DNA of 64,000 bases from Sporolituus thermophilus DSM 23256 (GCF_900102435.1 NZ_FNBU01000001.1:133203-197202); one strand, 5' to 3'. Numbered from the stretch's first letter, positions 18,537 to 26,520 are shown. Notes: generated from the letters alone by a model not told the origin. Numbers and translations: made by a program.

Positions 18537-18728
18537 TAACCGCAGAGTTTCTATCCACAGTGAGTTTTTAACCACAGAGGACACGGAGGAATTGATTTAC
18601 ATTATATTCTTTGCGTGATGGATATCACGCGCTCTGTATCCTCCGTGGTTAGACTCCAATGTTTTCATGTTTTTGTGGTGACATTTATGCCATTTTGGTG
18701 CTAATTTATGGCATGATTGTCTCCGCGG
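18537..18728. repeat. Dispersed modular repeat, copy 3
   Basis: TTAACCACAGAGGACACGGAGGA at about 18568-18590 pairs with TCCTCCGTGGTTA at 18639-18651. The segment 18699-18728 (GGTGCTAA...GGCATGATT...GCGGTT) matches the tail of the copy at 31290-31321. It separates holB from yaaR and is non-coding. Confidence 0.75.
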
Positions 18729-18780
18729 TTTCCCCTCCACTTTCCACTTTCTACTTTCCGTTTTCCACTTTCCATTTTCC
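18729..18780. repeat. ACTTTCC-type degenerate tandem tract
   Basis: About seven imperfect copies of a 7-8 base unit (CCACTTTC, TACTTTCC, TTTTCC). Related tracts occur at about 29812-29833 and 43135-43193. Confidence 0.65.
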
Positions 18781-19227
18781 CTACATATACAAATCAACCA
18801 GCAGGCCCCGGATGGCGTCCAAACGGCCCAGGATGGCCAGCTGGCGCTCCTGGCCGCCCCGCACGTCCTCGGCCAGGGCGGCAAGGTGTTCGTCAATCTG
18901 CCGGATGGTGGTATAAATTTTTTGCCGCCCTTGGCGGTCCCAGCCCAGCTGGGACTGGAGGGCATACATCCGGCCGACGGCCTCGCTGAGAAACTCCCGC
19001 ACCAGCTCCCGGTAGGTCTTTAGCTCGGCATACGTAGGCGTGGCCGACAGCCGTTTGCCCTGTTCGCCAATCGCGTCAAGAAGCTCATTTAAGCGCTGCC
19101 GGCTGTGTTGATCCTGACTTCTGGCCAAGTTGAGGGCAAAGGCGCCGCCGCTTTCTTCCGCTTTGACGCCGCCTTCGCGCTCGGGCTTTAAGGGCGGACT
19201 AGCGGAGCCCATCTTATTAATCTTCAC
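18781..19227 (-). CDS. yaaR: YaaR family protein (DUF327)
   Basis: A 148-residue, mostly helical protein of the YaaR family, of unknown function, found next to tmk and holB in many Firmicutes. The conserved body runs from about residue 50 (RLNELLDAIGEQGKRL) to the end. I start at the GTG at 19227, which overlaps the tmk stop (GTGA) and follows GGAGGGGGAG. There are no catalytic motifs or membrane segments. The position between tmk and holB is the strongest support for the name. Confidence 0.85.
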   Translation of the reverse strand: MKINKMGSASPPLKPEREGGVKAEESGGAFALNLARSQDQHSRQRLNELLDAIGEQGKRLSATPTYAELKTYRELVREFLSEAVGRMYALQSQLGWDRQGRQKIYTTIRQIDEHLAALAEDVRGGQERQLAILGRLDAIRGLLVDLYM

Positions 19228-19856
19228 CGGCTCCCCCTCCTGTCCAGGAATTGTTGCACCGCGGCGATAACCTTGGCATGCACCGCCTGCACCGAACCGT
19301 CGGCTTCGATAACGCAAAACCGGTCGGACGCGGCGGCAAGCCGGAGAAATCCTTGCCGTACCTGCTCGTGAAAGCGGGCCGCTTCCAGCTCGATCCGGTC
19401 TTTCGCCCCGCGGCCGGCCATCCGCCCGTATAGCACCTCCTGCCGGCAGTCGAGCAGAATGGTAAGGTCGGGCTCAAGGCCGCCGGTGGCGAAGGTGTTG
19501 ATGGCCGCAAGCTCATGCTCTGGCAACTGCCGGGCCACCCCCTGATAGACGATGGTCGAATCGGCATACCGGTCGGACAGGACAATTTCGCCGCGCGCCA
19601 GCGCCGGAGCGATAACCTCGGCCACATGCTGGGCGCGGGCCGCCATATAGAGCAGCGCTTCGGTCCGGGCCGCCATTCGCGCGTTAGCCGGATCCAGCAG
19701 CAGGGCGCGGATGGCATCGCCGAGCGGCGTGCCCCCCGGTTCGCGGGTGCAGCGCACCGGCCAGCCCTGCGCCCTAAGGTAGTCGGCGAGTAAAGCGAGC
19801 TGAGTGGTTTTGCCCGCCCCGTCGGCGCCTTCAAAAGTTATAAACAATCCTGGCAT
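19224..19856 (-). CDS. tmk: Thymidylate kinase
   Basis: A 210-residue kinase that converts dTMP to dTDP. The P-loop FEGADGAGKTTQ starts at about residue 8, the DR(Y) motif is in LSDRYADST and the LID region is GRMAGRGAKDRIE. Size is typical. It overlaps yaaR by 4 bp and follows the decarboxylase gene by none, so one transcript probably runs from 21.4 kb down to at least rsmI. Confidence 0.96.
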   Translation of the reverse strand: MPGLFITFEGADGAGKTTQLALLADYLRAQGWPVRCTREPGGTPLGDAIRALLLDPANARMAARTEALLYMAARAQHVAEVIAPALARGEIVLSDRYADSTIVYQGVARQLPEHELAAINTFATGGLEPDLTILLDCRQEVLYGRMAGRGAKDRIELEAARFHEQVRQGFLRLAAASDRFCVIEADGSVQAVHAKVIAAVQQFLDRRGSR

Positions 19857-21329
19857 CTATTCCACCACTTTTATGGTATTGAGGGTATAATCCTCCGGGC
19901 CGGAAATATGCAGCCCCGCTTCCTGCAGCCGCAGGCAATACTGAATAATGTCTTCGGAAATGATTTCCCCGGGGCAAAGCAAGGGAATACCCGGCGGATA
20001 AAAGGTGACGATTTCGGCGCAAATGCGCCCGGCCGCTTCCCGAAACGGCACGATGCGCGTATTGCCGAAAAGGGCACGGCGCGGCGACAGGGCCTGCACC
20101 GGCGGCTCAGGATAGGTAGTGGTGCTGTATACGTCGTCAACGGCGGTAAAATCGCGTTTGCCCACATGGTTTTCGGCCAGGTCGCGCAGCGCGTCCACCA
20201 GGGCCTGCGCCTCCCGTTCGGAATCGCCGAGGGTAATGAGGAACAGGATATTGTACATATCGGACAGCTCGACCTGCACCTTGTACTTGTGGCGCAGGAT
20301 GCGCTCGGCTTCGGCGCCCTTCAGGCCCAGCCCCTTGACGGTCACCGTTACCTTGGTGGGATCGAAGGCATAAACGCCAGGGTTGCCGACTTTTTCGGCG
20401 CCAAAGCAATACAGGCCGGGAATTTTGTTAATCTCCGCCCGCACCCATTCGGCCAGGTCGATCGCCCGTTCAATCAGCTGGCGGCCCTCGGTAGCCATTT
20501 GCATGCGGGCCACGTCGAGCGAAGCCATCAGAATGTAGTTGGGGCTGGTCGACTGAACAAGCTGCAGCATGGCCTTAAGGCGCGGCACACTGATGCGTCC
20601 CTCGCGGCAGTGAACCATGGAGCACTGGGTCATCGCCCCGATAATCTTATGGGTACTCTGGGCGCAGATGTCCGCTCCCGCGTCCAAAGCCTGCAGCGGC
20701 AGCCGGCTGCTGAATTTGAGATGAGGCCCGTGGGCTTCGTCGACAATGACGGCCATATTGCGGGCGTGAACGATATCGACAATCCGTTTAAGGTCAGTGG
20801 CTACCCCGTAATAGGTGGGGTTGATAATCAGCACCCCCTTGGCGTCAGGGTGCTGCTCGACCGCCTTTTCCACCGTCTCGGGCGTGACCCCCATGGCCAG
20901 CCCCAGCTCATAGTCTACCTCGGGCTGCATAAACACCGGCGTGGCCCCACTGAGGATAATGCCGCCGATGATAGAGCGGTGCGCATTGCGCGGCACAATG
21001 ATCTTTTCTTTGGGGCCGGCAATGGTCAGGATCATGGCGTAAATGCCGCCGGTTGTACCATTAACGACAAAAAAGCTATGGTCGGCGCCGTAAAGCTCGG
21101 CCGCCAGGTCCTGCGCCGCTTTGATGCAGCCATGGGGCTCATGCAGGTCATCAAGCTCGGCCATAAGGGCGAGGTCGAGCGCCAGTGTCTCGGCGCTCAC
21201 AAATTGACGCAGGCGCGGGTGCATGCCTTTGCCCATTTTATGTCCCGGTGTATGAAACGGGATAGCCCCGTCTTCGACATAATGCTGCATCGCCTGAAGC
21301 AGCGGCGTATCGGTCTGCTTAAAATGCAC
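19857..21329 (-). CDS. Orn/Lys/Arg decarboxylase, fold type I (YaaO/SpeA-like)
   Basis: About 490 residues. The N-terminal PLP domain has FHTPGHKMGKGMH (about residues 24-36), VNGTTGG, DEAHGPH and the Schiff-base lysine in STHKIIGAMTQ (about residue 229); a C-terminal domain ends with FYPPGIPLLCPGE. Family members decarboxylate arginine, lysine or ornithine, and substrate cannot be read from sequence here. The GTG at 21329 follows AAGGAGG by eight bases. Placement before tmk matches yaaO of Bacillus. A second, unrelated (fold III) amino-acid decarboxylase lies at 47387. Confidence 0.9.
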   Translation of the reverse strand: MHFKQTDTPLLQAMQHYVEDGAIPFHTPGHKMGKGMHPRLRQFVSAETLALDLALMAELDDLHEPHGCIKAAQDLAAELYGADHSFFVVNGTTGGIYAMILTIAGPKEKIIVPRNAHRSIIGGIILSGATPVFMQPEVDYELGLAMGVTPETVEKAVEQHPDAKGVLIINPTYYGVATDLKRIVDIVHARNMAVIVDEAHGPHLKFSSRLPLQALDAGADICAQSTHKIIGAMTQCSMVHCREGRISVPRLKAMLQLVQSTSPNYILMASLDVARMQMATEGRQLIERAIDLAEWVRAEINKIPGLYCFGAEKVGNPGVYAFDPTKVTVTVKGLGLKGAEAERILRHKYKVQVELSDMYNILFLITLGDSEREAQALVDALRDLAENHVGKRDFTAVDDVYSTTTYPEPPVQALSPRRALFGNTRIVPFREAAGRICAEIVTFYPPGIPLLCPGEIISEDIIQYCLRLQEAGLHISGPEDYTLNTIKVVE

Positions 21330-21466
21330 GGCGTGTGCCTCCTTGGTTGCGGTATACTGGGTAAAAATCCCTTCAATGTAGTATGTCCCGGATTGCGCAC
21401 TTTCAAAGCACATTCGCTGCCAGGCGGCCAAACCCTAGGAGATTTTGGCAGCCTTGCATAATTATA

Positions 21467-21495
21467 ATTGTAGCATAGCCTGGCGGCCGGCACAA
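21467..21495 (-). promoter_or_regulatory. Promoter of the decarboxylase-tmk transcript
   Basis: On the minus strand TTGTGC (21490-21495), 17 bp, then TACAAT (21467-21472) with an extended TGC just before it. The leader to the start codon is about 130 nt. Confidence 0.55.
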
Positions 21496-21512
21496 CAAGC
21501 AAGCGGCACACA

Positions 21513-21550
21513 CAAAAAACCGGACTATCGCTTGATAATCCGGCTTTTTT
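21513..21550. terminator. Terminator of the ars-type transcript
   Basis: CCGGACTATC pairs with GATAATCCGG (one mismatch), flanked by A-run and T-run. It ends the minus-strand transcript of the small redox protein and works in both directions. Confidence 0.85.
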
Positions 21551-21563
21551 ACACGCTATCTGC

Positions 21564-21794
21564 TTACTGTAGCATTGCTTTGATTTCATCTTTGCCAGGC
21601 ACTTTGCCGGCGACTTTGACTTTGCCGTCGACCACCAGCGCCGGGGTGGTCATGACACCGTACTTCATAATTTCTTTGAAATCTTCCACTTTAATAAGTT
21701 CAAAGTTAATGCCCAATTCTTCGGCCGCCTGTTTAGCGACGTTGTACAAAGCGTTGCACTTCTGACAGCCCATACCTAAAATTTCGATTCTCAT
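21564..21794 (-). CDS. Small thioredoxin-fold redox protein (CxxC)
   Basis: A 76-residue protein of the redox-active disulfide 2 / MTH895 type. The active site is C10-Q-K-C13 after a short first strand (MRIEILGMGCQKC), and the cis-proline region is TTPALVVDG. Proteins of this family often accompany ArsR regulators and ArsP-type permeases, probably handling thiols for metalloid chemistry; that role is inferred. It is the last gene of the arsC-permease-arsR group, preceded by a GGAGGT ribosome site. Confidence 0.9.
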   Translation of the reverse strand: MRIEILGMGCQKCNALYNVAKQAAEELGINFELIKVEDFKEIMKYGVMTTPALVVDGKVKVAGKVPGKDEIKAMLQ

Positions 21795-21837
21795 GTTTAT
21801 TACCTCCGCTTTTATTCAATAAATGTATTACATTTTT

Positions 21838-21879
21838 TTACTGCTCGTTGCTAAAGCTATTCGATATTAAATTTCCCAT
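21838..21879 (-). CDS. Possible 13-residue peptide ORF
   Basis: ATG at 21879 follows AAGGGAGC and encodes MGNLISNSFSNEQ before a stop. It lies between arsR and the redox gene. It could be a leader peptide, the start of a lost gene, or chance. Confidence 0.2.
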   Translation of the reverse strand: MGNLISNSFSNEQ

Positions 21880-21915
21880 GGCTTTGCTCCCTTATCTAGC
21901 TATGCCCTGCGAGTT

Positions 21916-22239
21916 TTATTTCAAAAACTTTAACAGACTCTGACTGTGGCCGATCTGCTCACTCAATGTTTGTTCGGCAGCATCAAGCAATTGAATTACC
22001 GAAGGATAGGCCAGCCAATAGATAACGCGCTGACCGTCCTTGCGCGAATCAAGTAGCCCCTGTTTTTTTAGAATACCGAGATGCTGGGAAAAGTTAGACT
22101 GCTCAATATCAATTTCGTCAATCATTTCACACACGCACCGCTCCCCAGCGGCAAGCATCTGCAAAATTTTGACCCGCACCGGATGCCCCAAGGTTTTAAA
22201 CAGTTCCGCCGTCAATTTAATCACAATATCTTCTGCCAT
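21916..22239 (-). CDS. arsR: ArsR/SmtB family metalloregulator
   Basis: A 107-residue winged-helix repressor. The recognition helix region is SNFSQHLGILKKQGLL, and the metal site is C35-V-C37 (ERCVCEM), which corresponds to the ELCVCDL arsenic/antimony site of classical ArsR. Length is typical. Unusually it is third in the gene group (after arsC and the permease), while a truncated second arsR-like piece lies at 23329-23445. Its likely targets are the AT-rich upstream regions of arsC and of the DUF2703 gene. Confidence 0.92.
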   Translation of the reverse strand: MAEDIVIKLTAELFKTLGHPVRVKILQMLAAGERCVCEMIDEIDIEQSNFSQHLGILKKQGLLDSRKDGQRVIYWLAYPSVIQLLDAAEQTLSEQIGHSQSLLKFLK

Positions 22240-22326
22240 GATGCATACCTCCTAAACCTACAGCGAGTGAATAGCCCTTTAATAAAATAAGGCTTACACC
22301 CCCAGCAACCACATTTAACAATATGC

Positions 22327-23274
22327 TTAAATTATAATATTAAAAAGATAACCGGTAAAGATAATCGACACCGCCAGAATAGAAACAAAAATAGCAATCA
22401 GCTTGGGCTTCAACACATTGCGCAAAATAATCATCTCGGGAAAGCTCAACGCCGTCACCGCCATCATAAACGCCAGCGCCGTTCCCAGGCTCATGCCTTT
22501 CTGAATAAGCGCGGTGACAATGGGGATAATGCCAGCCGCGTTGGAATACAAAGGCACACCGATTAAGACCGCCAATGGCACGGCCCAGATATTATTCTTG
22601 CCGGCATACTGCACTAAAAAATTTTCCGGCGCGTAGCCATGAATAAAGCCACCGATGCCAATGGCGATAATTACATACAGCCATACTTTTTTCAATATTT
22701 CGCGCGTATAATCACGGGCGTAACGTAAACGATCGCCAAACGACGGCTCGACAATTTCAACGTTGCCTACCTTCATTTGATAGACATATTCTTCGACCAG
22801 ATGTTCCAGTTTGGCTTTACCAATCAGATAACCAGCCACAATGGCGATGGTAACGCCACTGGCAATGTAGATAGTGGCAATTTTCCAGCCTAACAATCCC
22901 CAGAGCATCACCAACGCCACTTCATTGACCATCGGCGATGAGATCAGGAAAGAAAACGTTATGCCGAGCGGTACGCCAGATTCGATGAAGCCAATAAACA
23001 CCGGCACCGCTGAACACGAGCAAAACGGTGTGACGATCCCCAAAAGCGCCGCCACAATGTTCCCGTAAAATTCCCGCTTGTGGCTTAAAATACGCTTGGT
23101 GCGTTCCGGAGGAAAATACGAACGCAAGACCGACACACCAAAAATAATGACCGACAGCATGAAAAAAATCTTCAAACTGTCATAAACGAAGAAGTTGAGC
23201 GCTTCGCCAAGCATCGTACCGGGTGCCAGACCCAACCAGCGATAGACTACCAAGTCGGCAAATGCTTGCAACAT
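22327..23274 (-). CDS. ArsP-like permease (DUF318/COG0701)
   Basis: A 315-residue membrane protein with eight or more helices. The motif TPFCSCSAVPVFIGF (C85, C87) is the signature of this family, which includes the ArsP exporters of trivalent organoarsenicals, and a second half carries VLIGVPLYSNAAGIIP. The start at 23274 follows CAGGAGGC; the in-frame upstream start adds 16 unsupported residues. Its neighbours (arsC, arsR) favour arsenic or antimony export, but family members with other substrates exist. Confidence 0.85.
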   Translation of the reverse strand: MLQAFADLVVYRWLGLAPGTMLGEALNFFVYDSLKIFFMLSVIIFGVSVLRSYFPPERTKRILSHKREFYGNIVAALLGIVTPFCSCSAVPVFIGFIESGVPLGITFSFLISSPMVNEVALVMLWGLLGWKIATIYIASGVTIAIVAGYLIGKAKLEHLVEEYVYQMKVGNVEIVEPSFGDRLRYARDYTREILKKVWLYVIIAIGIGGFIHGYAPENFLVQYAGKNNIWAVPLAVLIGVPLYSNAAGIIPIVTALIQKGMSLGTALAFMMAVTALSFPEMIILRNVLKPKLIAIFVSILAVSIIFTGYLFNIII

Positions 23275-23328
23275 AAAAGCCGCCTCCTGTGCATTAATTA
23301 TTTGTTTCCTATTTATTCCCACTCGCCA

Positions 23329-23445
23329 CTACCCCAATATAACAAAGATCGGGGGGAATGAAAGCGATCGTTTCGCCAACATATTGACGATCTCCAACCG
23401 TGTATCATCGCCAAGGGCTTTGCAGACTGCCGCTAAACCGATCAT
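23329..23445 (-). pseudogene. Truncated arsR-like remnant
   Basis: The ATG overlaps the arsC stop (ATGA). The 38-codon frame reads KALGDDTRLEIVNMLAKRS, a clear N-terminal ArsR helix pattern, and then runs out into unrelated sequence and a stop before the DNA-binding helix. This looks like the 5' end of a lost regulator gene whose remainder was deleted. It would restore a usual arsC-arsR arrangement. Confidence 0.6.
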
Positions 23446-23864
23446 TGGTTATCAGCGCCAAACGTTACGGCAATCCACCGCTGAATTTGGTCTCTGACCG
23501 TCCGTACACCGTTCATGATCTCTTCATCGGTGCCGGTAAAACCCGACGGGTCGGGAAAACTCTCATGCAGTCGCCGTTTTCCGCCCGGAAAATAAGGGCA
23601 CCCTTCCTTGGCGCTGTCGCAGACGGTCACCACATAATCGAACTCATCCTGTAAAAATTCATTAAGGCTTTTCGACCTATGGCCGGAAATATCGATCCCA
23701 ATTTCCGCCATCGCCCTCACTACATAAGGGTTCAGTCTACCCGGTTCGGTGCCAGCGCTAAAGGCTTCATACCGGTCACCGTACATGGCCCGCAATAACC
23801 CCTCTGCCATTTGGGACCGGGCCGAGTTATGGGTACAAAGGAACAACACTTTTTTCGATTGCAT
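23442..23864 (-). CDS. arsC: Arsenate reductase, thioredoxin-coupled
   Basis: A 140-residue low-molecular-weight-phosphatase-fold enzyme that reduces arsenate to arsenite. The P-loop is C10-THNSA-R16, the catalytic Asp is D105 (PDPSG), and C82 and C89 are the additional redox cysteines of the thioredoxin-linked (Staphylococcus pI258/Bacillus) class. Length is typical (about 130-140). AAGGAG precedes the ATG. About 180 bp of AT-rich sequence upstream should hold its promoter and operator. Confidence 0.95.
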   Translation of the reverse strand: MQSKKVLFLCTHNSARSQMAEGLLRAMYGDRYEAFSAGTEPGRLNPYVVRAMAEIGIDISGHRSKSLNEFLQDEFDYVVTVCDSAKEGCPYFPGGKRRLHESFPDPSGFTGTDEEIMNGVRTVRDQIQRWIAVTFGADNQ

Positions 23865-24044
23865 CCAGTCATCTCCTTATCCTGGTTGTAATTGCGTAAT
23901 TATTATTATCAGGTCACTACTACATTCCTAATACATATTTATATTTTTAAATACGTTTATATATTACTACAAATTAAACCGCTGTACAACTAGTTTACAT
24001 CATATACGTGCGTGAAATACACTTGCTCATTATATAATCATTTT
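23865..24044. other. AT-rich region upstream of arsC
   Basis: Very AT-rich sequence with ATTTATATTTTTAAATACG-like half palindromes around 23937-23960 that could bind an ArsR repressor. A TATAAT on the plus strand (24033-24038) points at the DUF2680 remnant. No gene is seen. Confidence 0.35.
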
Positions 24045-24234
24045 ATAAAAAAGCCTTGCTCACAACTCTTGCTGGCCTGCTGGTGTTTGCCCTTGCCATA
24101 TCCTTTGCCAGCGCCGCTACCCTACAGGGACAACCGCCGTACCCCTTTGCCCAGCCAGTCACGTTGACTGACGCGCAAAACAAGAGTTAATTCCCCTCTT
24201 CAATCAAATGACGGAAATCAAAAAGGTTTTCTAG
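24045..24234 (+). pseudogene. Decayed DUF2680 (YckD-like) secreted protein gene
   Basis: Reading AAA AAA GCC from 24047 gives KKALLTTLAGLLVFALAI and FASAATLQG, a signal peptide, then VTLTDAQNK. The start codon is broken: AT is followed directly by six A and GCC, as if the G of ATG were deleted. After NK a second one-base loss puts a stop in frame; restoring it gives KELIPLFNQMTEIKKVF before another stop. The pattern LTDAQNKELIPLFNQM is that of DUF2680 proteins. The 3' half is missing and there is no ribosome site. Confidence 0.6.
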
Positions 24235-24280
24235 GTCACTTGTTCGCGTAATCCCCCGTAATTTCACAGTGGCGCCATAT

Positions 24281-24838
24281 TTACCGTTTTACTTTAGAAA
24301 AAAACTTTTTCAAATTTGCTGGAACTTCCACTTTACCCTTCTTCTGGCTGTCCTGCGCGGCATTATTTCCATATATATGTCTCAGTATCGCATTCACAAT
24401 CATCGGCTTCGGCGGAACTGTATACTCCTTCCCTTCATAAATCCAGATCCGGCAATTAACATCTTCTCCGCACAATTCTCCGCACGACTCGCATAGAGTT
24501 TCTTTAACGTCCAGCTGGATATCCTGGCCGTTAATTCGAATCGTTGGGGAACTTATAAAACCGAGTTCCGCAGCCTGTTCTTCCGTTTGAACATGAATAT
24601 AGTTGACCTTGATATCATATCCTGCTGCCTCTAGGATTTTCTTTACATCCTCAATAGCCTCATCCAAAGTGGCGCCCGTTCCTTGGCACCGCTCGCAGAC
24701 GCTTAGGTCAATGTAGAGAAAGTCGATTACTATGGACTTTTGGGAGTCAGGACGCGATCCACAGCAACTTGAACTGGGATCCGAACAACAGCCGGCACTT
24801 ACTACTGGGCCGCAACAGCATTTTTCTTCCTTATTCAT
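24281..24838 (-). CDS. DUF2703 cysteine-rich protein
   Basis: A protein of about 185 residues. The N terminus is rich in cysteine (KCCCG, GCCSD, SCCGS within the first 30 residues). The body is a thioredoxin-like DUF2703 domain with VCERCQGT, ISSPTIRINGQD and a CESCGELCG cluster. Homologues occur beside arsenic and mercury resistance genes, so metalloid binding or transfer is likely, but no biochemical function is established. Start at 24838 follows GGAGGTG. It has its own promoter with an adjacent palindrome, and its leader contains a group II intron fragment. Confidence 0.85.
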   Translation of the reverse strand: MNKEEKCCCGPVVSAGCCSDPSSSCCGSRPDSQKSIVIDFLYIDLSVCERCQGTGATLDEAIEDVKKILEAAGYDIKVNYIHVQTEEQAAELGFISSPTIRINGQDIQLDVKETLCESCGELCGEDVNCRIWIYEGKEYTVPPKPMIVNAILRHIYGNNAAQDSQKKGKVEVPANLKKFFSKVKR

Positions 24839-24869
24839 ATCGTTACACCTCCGTTTTATCAAGGCGCTA

Positions 24870-24990
24870 GGTAACGCCAGCTATCCCGAACGGTCTAGCC
24901 TCGTATGGGGGTCTTGTTTATCAGGGCGCGATTTTTCCTCAGGCTTTCGTCAAGCCCTGCCTTGCGGTGGGCGCCCTTGTCTCAGCCACA
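24870..24990 (-). mobile_element. Group II intron domain I fragment in the DUF2703 leader
   Basis: Minus-strand sequence CAAGGGCGCCCACCGCAAGG, then TTGACGAAAGCCTGAGG, CCCCCATACGAGGCTAG and GTTCGGGATAG follows the order of conserved blocks in domain I of bacterial group II introns. It shares 16 exact bases with the fragment near 256-271. There is no reverse transcriptase or domain V in the window. It now forms part of the roughly 200-nt leader of the DUF2703 gene. Confidence 0.5.
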
Positions 24991-25025
24991 ACCCGCTTAT
25001 TGTTTAATTGTTTTATAAAATTATA

Positions 25026-25072
25026 ATATATTCCAATATATAATGATATTCCCGCTTATCATTTTTTGTCAA
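25026..25072 (-). promoter_or_regulatory. Promoter with palindromic operator for the DUF2703 gene
   Basis: On the minus strand TTGACA (25067-25072), 18 bp and TATCAT (25043-25048). Immediately downstream, ATATATT-CC-AATATAT (25026-25041) is a perfect 7-bp-arm palindrome over the transcription start, well placed for an ArsR-type repressor. Confidence 0.6.
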
Positions 25073-25142
25073 TTCAATTTAATAAAAAATTCCTCATGGT
25101 CGGCTTATTTTTTAACTGCCTGACTTACCCATAAATAGCATT

Positions 25143-25175
25143 AAAAAGCATCGCCGCTCTTACGCGCGATGCTTT
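25143..25175 (-). terminator. Terminator of the tad operon/DUF192 transcript
   Basis: AAAGCATCGC (25145-25154) pairs with GCGATGCTTT (25166-25175). On the minus strand the stem ends in TTTTTAA. Confidence 0.85.
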
Positions 25176-25230
25176 CGCAGGTAGTGGTGATAAAGTGTGC
25201 TGTCAGACTAACGGGCTAGCCGGCGTGGCA

Positions 25231-25566
25231 TCAATATAGCTCCAGGTAATCGCCCACCGCCGTATTCGTTTTGGCTGCCGTACCGGCCGGCAGTTCCACG
25301 GCCATCACGGCCCCGGCTGCCGCGGCCAAGCGGTTTGGTCCGAGCCTGCCAACGATCTTCACAACGCGGTATGTTTTATCAAGAAAGAGAACGTCGATGG
25401 CATAGCGCATACCAATGGTATGGACGCTATTGCAGGGACGAAGGATAAGCGCCGCATCAATCGGCAGCGCCGTTGTGCCCAAAAGGCCCTTGAGCCGCCG
25501 CCAGAAGGTGTCAGCCACGCGAACACGCGTGGCGACGACCGTTCCGCGGGTAACATTCTTAAGCAT
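25231..25566 (-). CDS. DUF192 family protein
   Basis: About 111 residues, a single DUF192 domain: RLKGLLGT near the N terminus, PCNSVHTIGMRYAIDVLFLD in the middle and VGDYLELY at the end. The function of the family is unknown; members are small beta-rich proteins, sometimes secreted. This copy has no signal peptide. It begins 9 bp after tadC and shares its transcript, an association seen in other Firmicutes Tad clusters, so a role in pilus biogenesis is possible but unproven. The ATG at 25566 follows AGGTGG. Confidence 0.85.
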   Translation of the reverse strand: MLKNVTRGTVVATRVRVADTFWRRLKGLLGTTALPIDAALILRPCNSVHTIGMRYAIDVLFLDKTYRVVKIVGRLGPNRLAAAAGAVMAVELPAGTAAKTNTAVGDYLELY

Positions 25567-25575
25567 GGGTTCCAC

Positions 25576-26502
25576 CTACCGCTGGGAAAAGGTGAGAAAA
25601 ATCTGGATGACAGCCGGCCCCAGCACGACGACGAAGATCGCCGGAAAGATGAAAAATACCAGCGGCAGCAGCATTTTGACCGGCGCCTTCATGGCCAGCT
25701 CCCGGGTGCGCTGCCGCCGTTTTTCGCGCATACTGGCCGACTGGACCCGCAGGACCTGACCTATGCTTACGCCTAGCTGGTCAGCCTGAATTAGGGAGGT
25801 GGTAAACAGCGACAAATCAGGCACGTCGCAGCGCAGGGCCAGTGCATGGAGCGCTTCGCGGCGGGGCACGCCCATTCGCATTTCCTGCAACACCCGGGTG
25901 AACTCATCGACCAGGGCCCCCTTCATTTTTTCCGACAGTTTGGCCAGCGCGCCGTCAAACCCCAGTCCGGCCTCCACACTGACGGTAAGAAGATCAAGCA
26001 CATCAGGCAGGTCTTTTTGGATACGGCGCTTGCGCAGGGCAATTTTCCGGTTAAGCAGGAAAAAGGGGAGCAGCATAGCGATGGCAAAGGCGATGAGGGA
26101 CAGCCCGATGATTTTATGGGCCGCCGCGCCGGCCAGCGCGGCGAGCGTGACGGCGACCGCCGGCGCCGCCAAAGCGAAGAAGCCGGCGAGCAGGAGAAAT
26201 TCGTCAGAAGTTAAACTGCCAAAACCGCCCGCCGCCGTCATTTTCTCTTCAACTGCCTGCCGCAGCGCCCGGGGCGTAAACTTAGACAGGGCCGCGGCAA
26301 CGTCGCTCCTGAGCGGCGATAGCACCCGCTCTTTAAACGGCCGCGCCAGCTCCCGGTCGATGTCGCTGCGCCCCGCCGTCATTGTATCAAGCGCTTTAAG
26401 CCGCATGGCAATATTCCCCTGGGCCAAAGCAGAGACAGCCAGCAGCAGATAGACCAGGAGAAACACCGTGATAAACGACAGAACCGCGATTAACATCAGC
26501 AT
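25576..26502 (-). CDS. tadC: Tad pilus inner-membrane platform protein TadC
   Basis: A 308-residue type II secretion F-domain protein with an N-terminal membrane helix, a cytoplasmic helical domain (about residues 150-280, including SVEAGLGFDGALAKLSEK) and C-terminal helices. With TadB it forms the inner-membrane platform on which the CpaF motor acts. Length agrees with TadC (about 290-310). It is 18 bp downstream of the ATPase gene. Confidence 0.92.
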   Translation of the reverse strand: MLMLIAVLSFITVFLLVYLLLAVSALAQGNIAMRLKALDTMTAGRSDIDRELARPFKERVLSPLRSDVAAALSKFTPRALRQAVEEKMTAAGGFGSLTSDEFLLLAGFFALAAPAVAVTLAALAGAAAHKIIGLSLIAFAIAMLLPFFLLNRKIALRKRRIQKDLPDVLDLLTVSVEAGLGFDGALAKLSEKMKGALVDEFTRVLQEMRMGVPRREALHALALRCDVPDLSLFTTSLIQADQLGVSIGQVLRVQSASMREKRRQRTRELAMKAPVKMLLPLVFFIFPAIFVVVLGPAVIQIFLTFSQR

Positions 26503-26520
26503 GGCTTTTCACCTACCCAA

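Noticed and set aside
21330-21460. ykkC-type (guanidine/ppGpp) riboswitch in the decarboxylase leader
   Set aside because: CTAGGGTTTGGCC resembles one conserved block, but the second half of the aptamer is not found.
19908-21461. Long plus-strand open frame of about 517 codons
   Set aside because: It lies entirely opposite the Orn/Lys/Arg decarboxylase, has no ribosome site and no family resemblance; it is a shadow caused by GC-rich codon bias.
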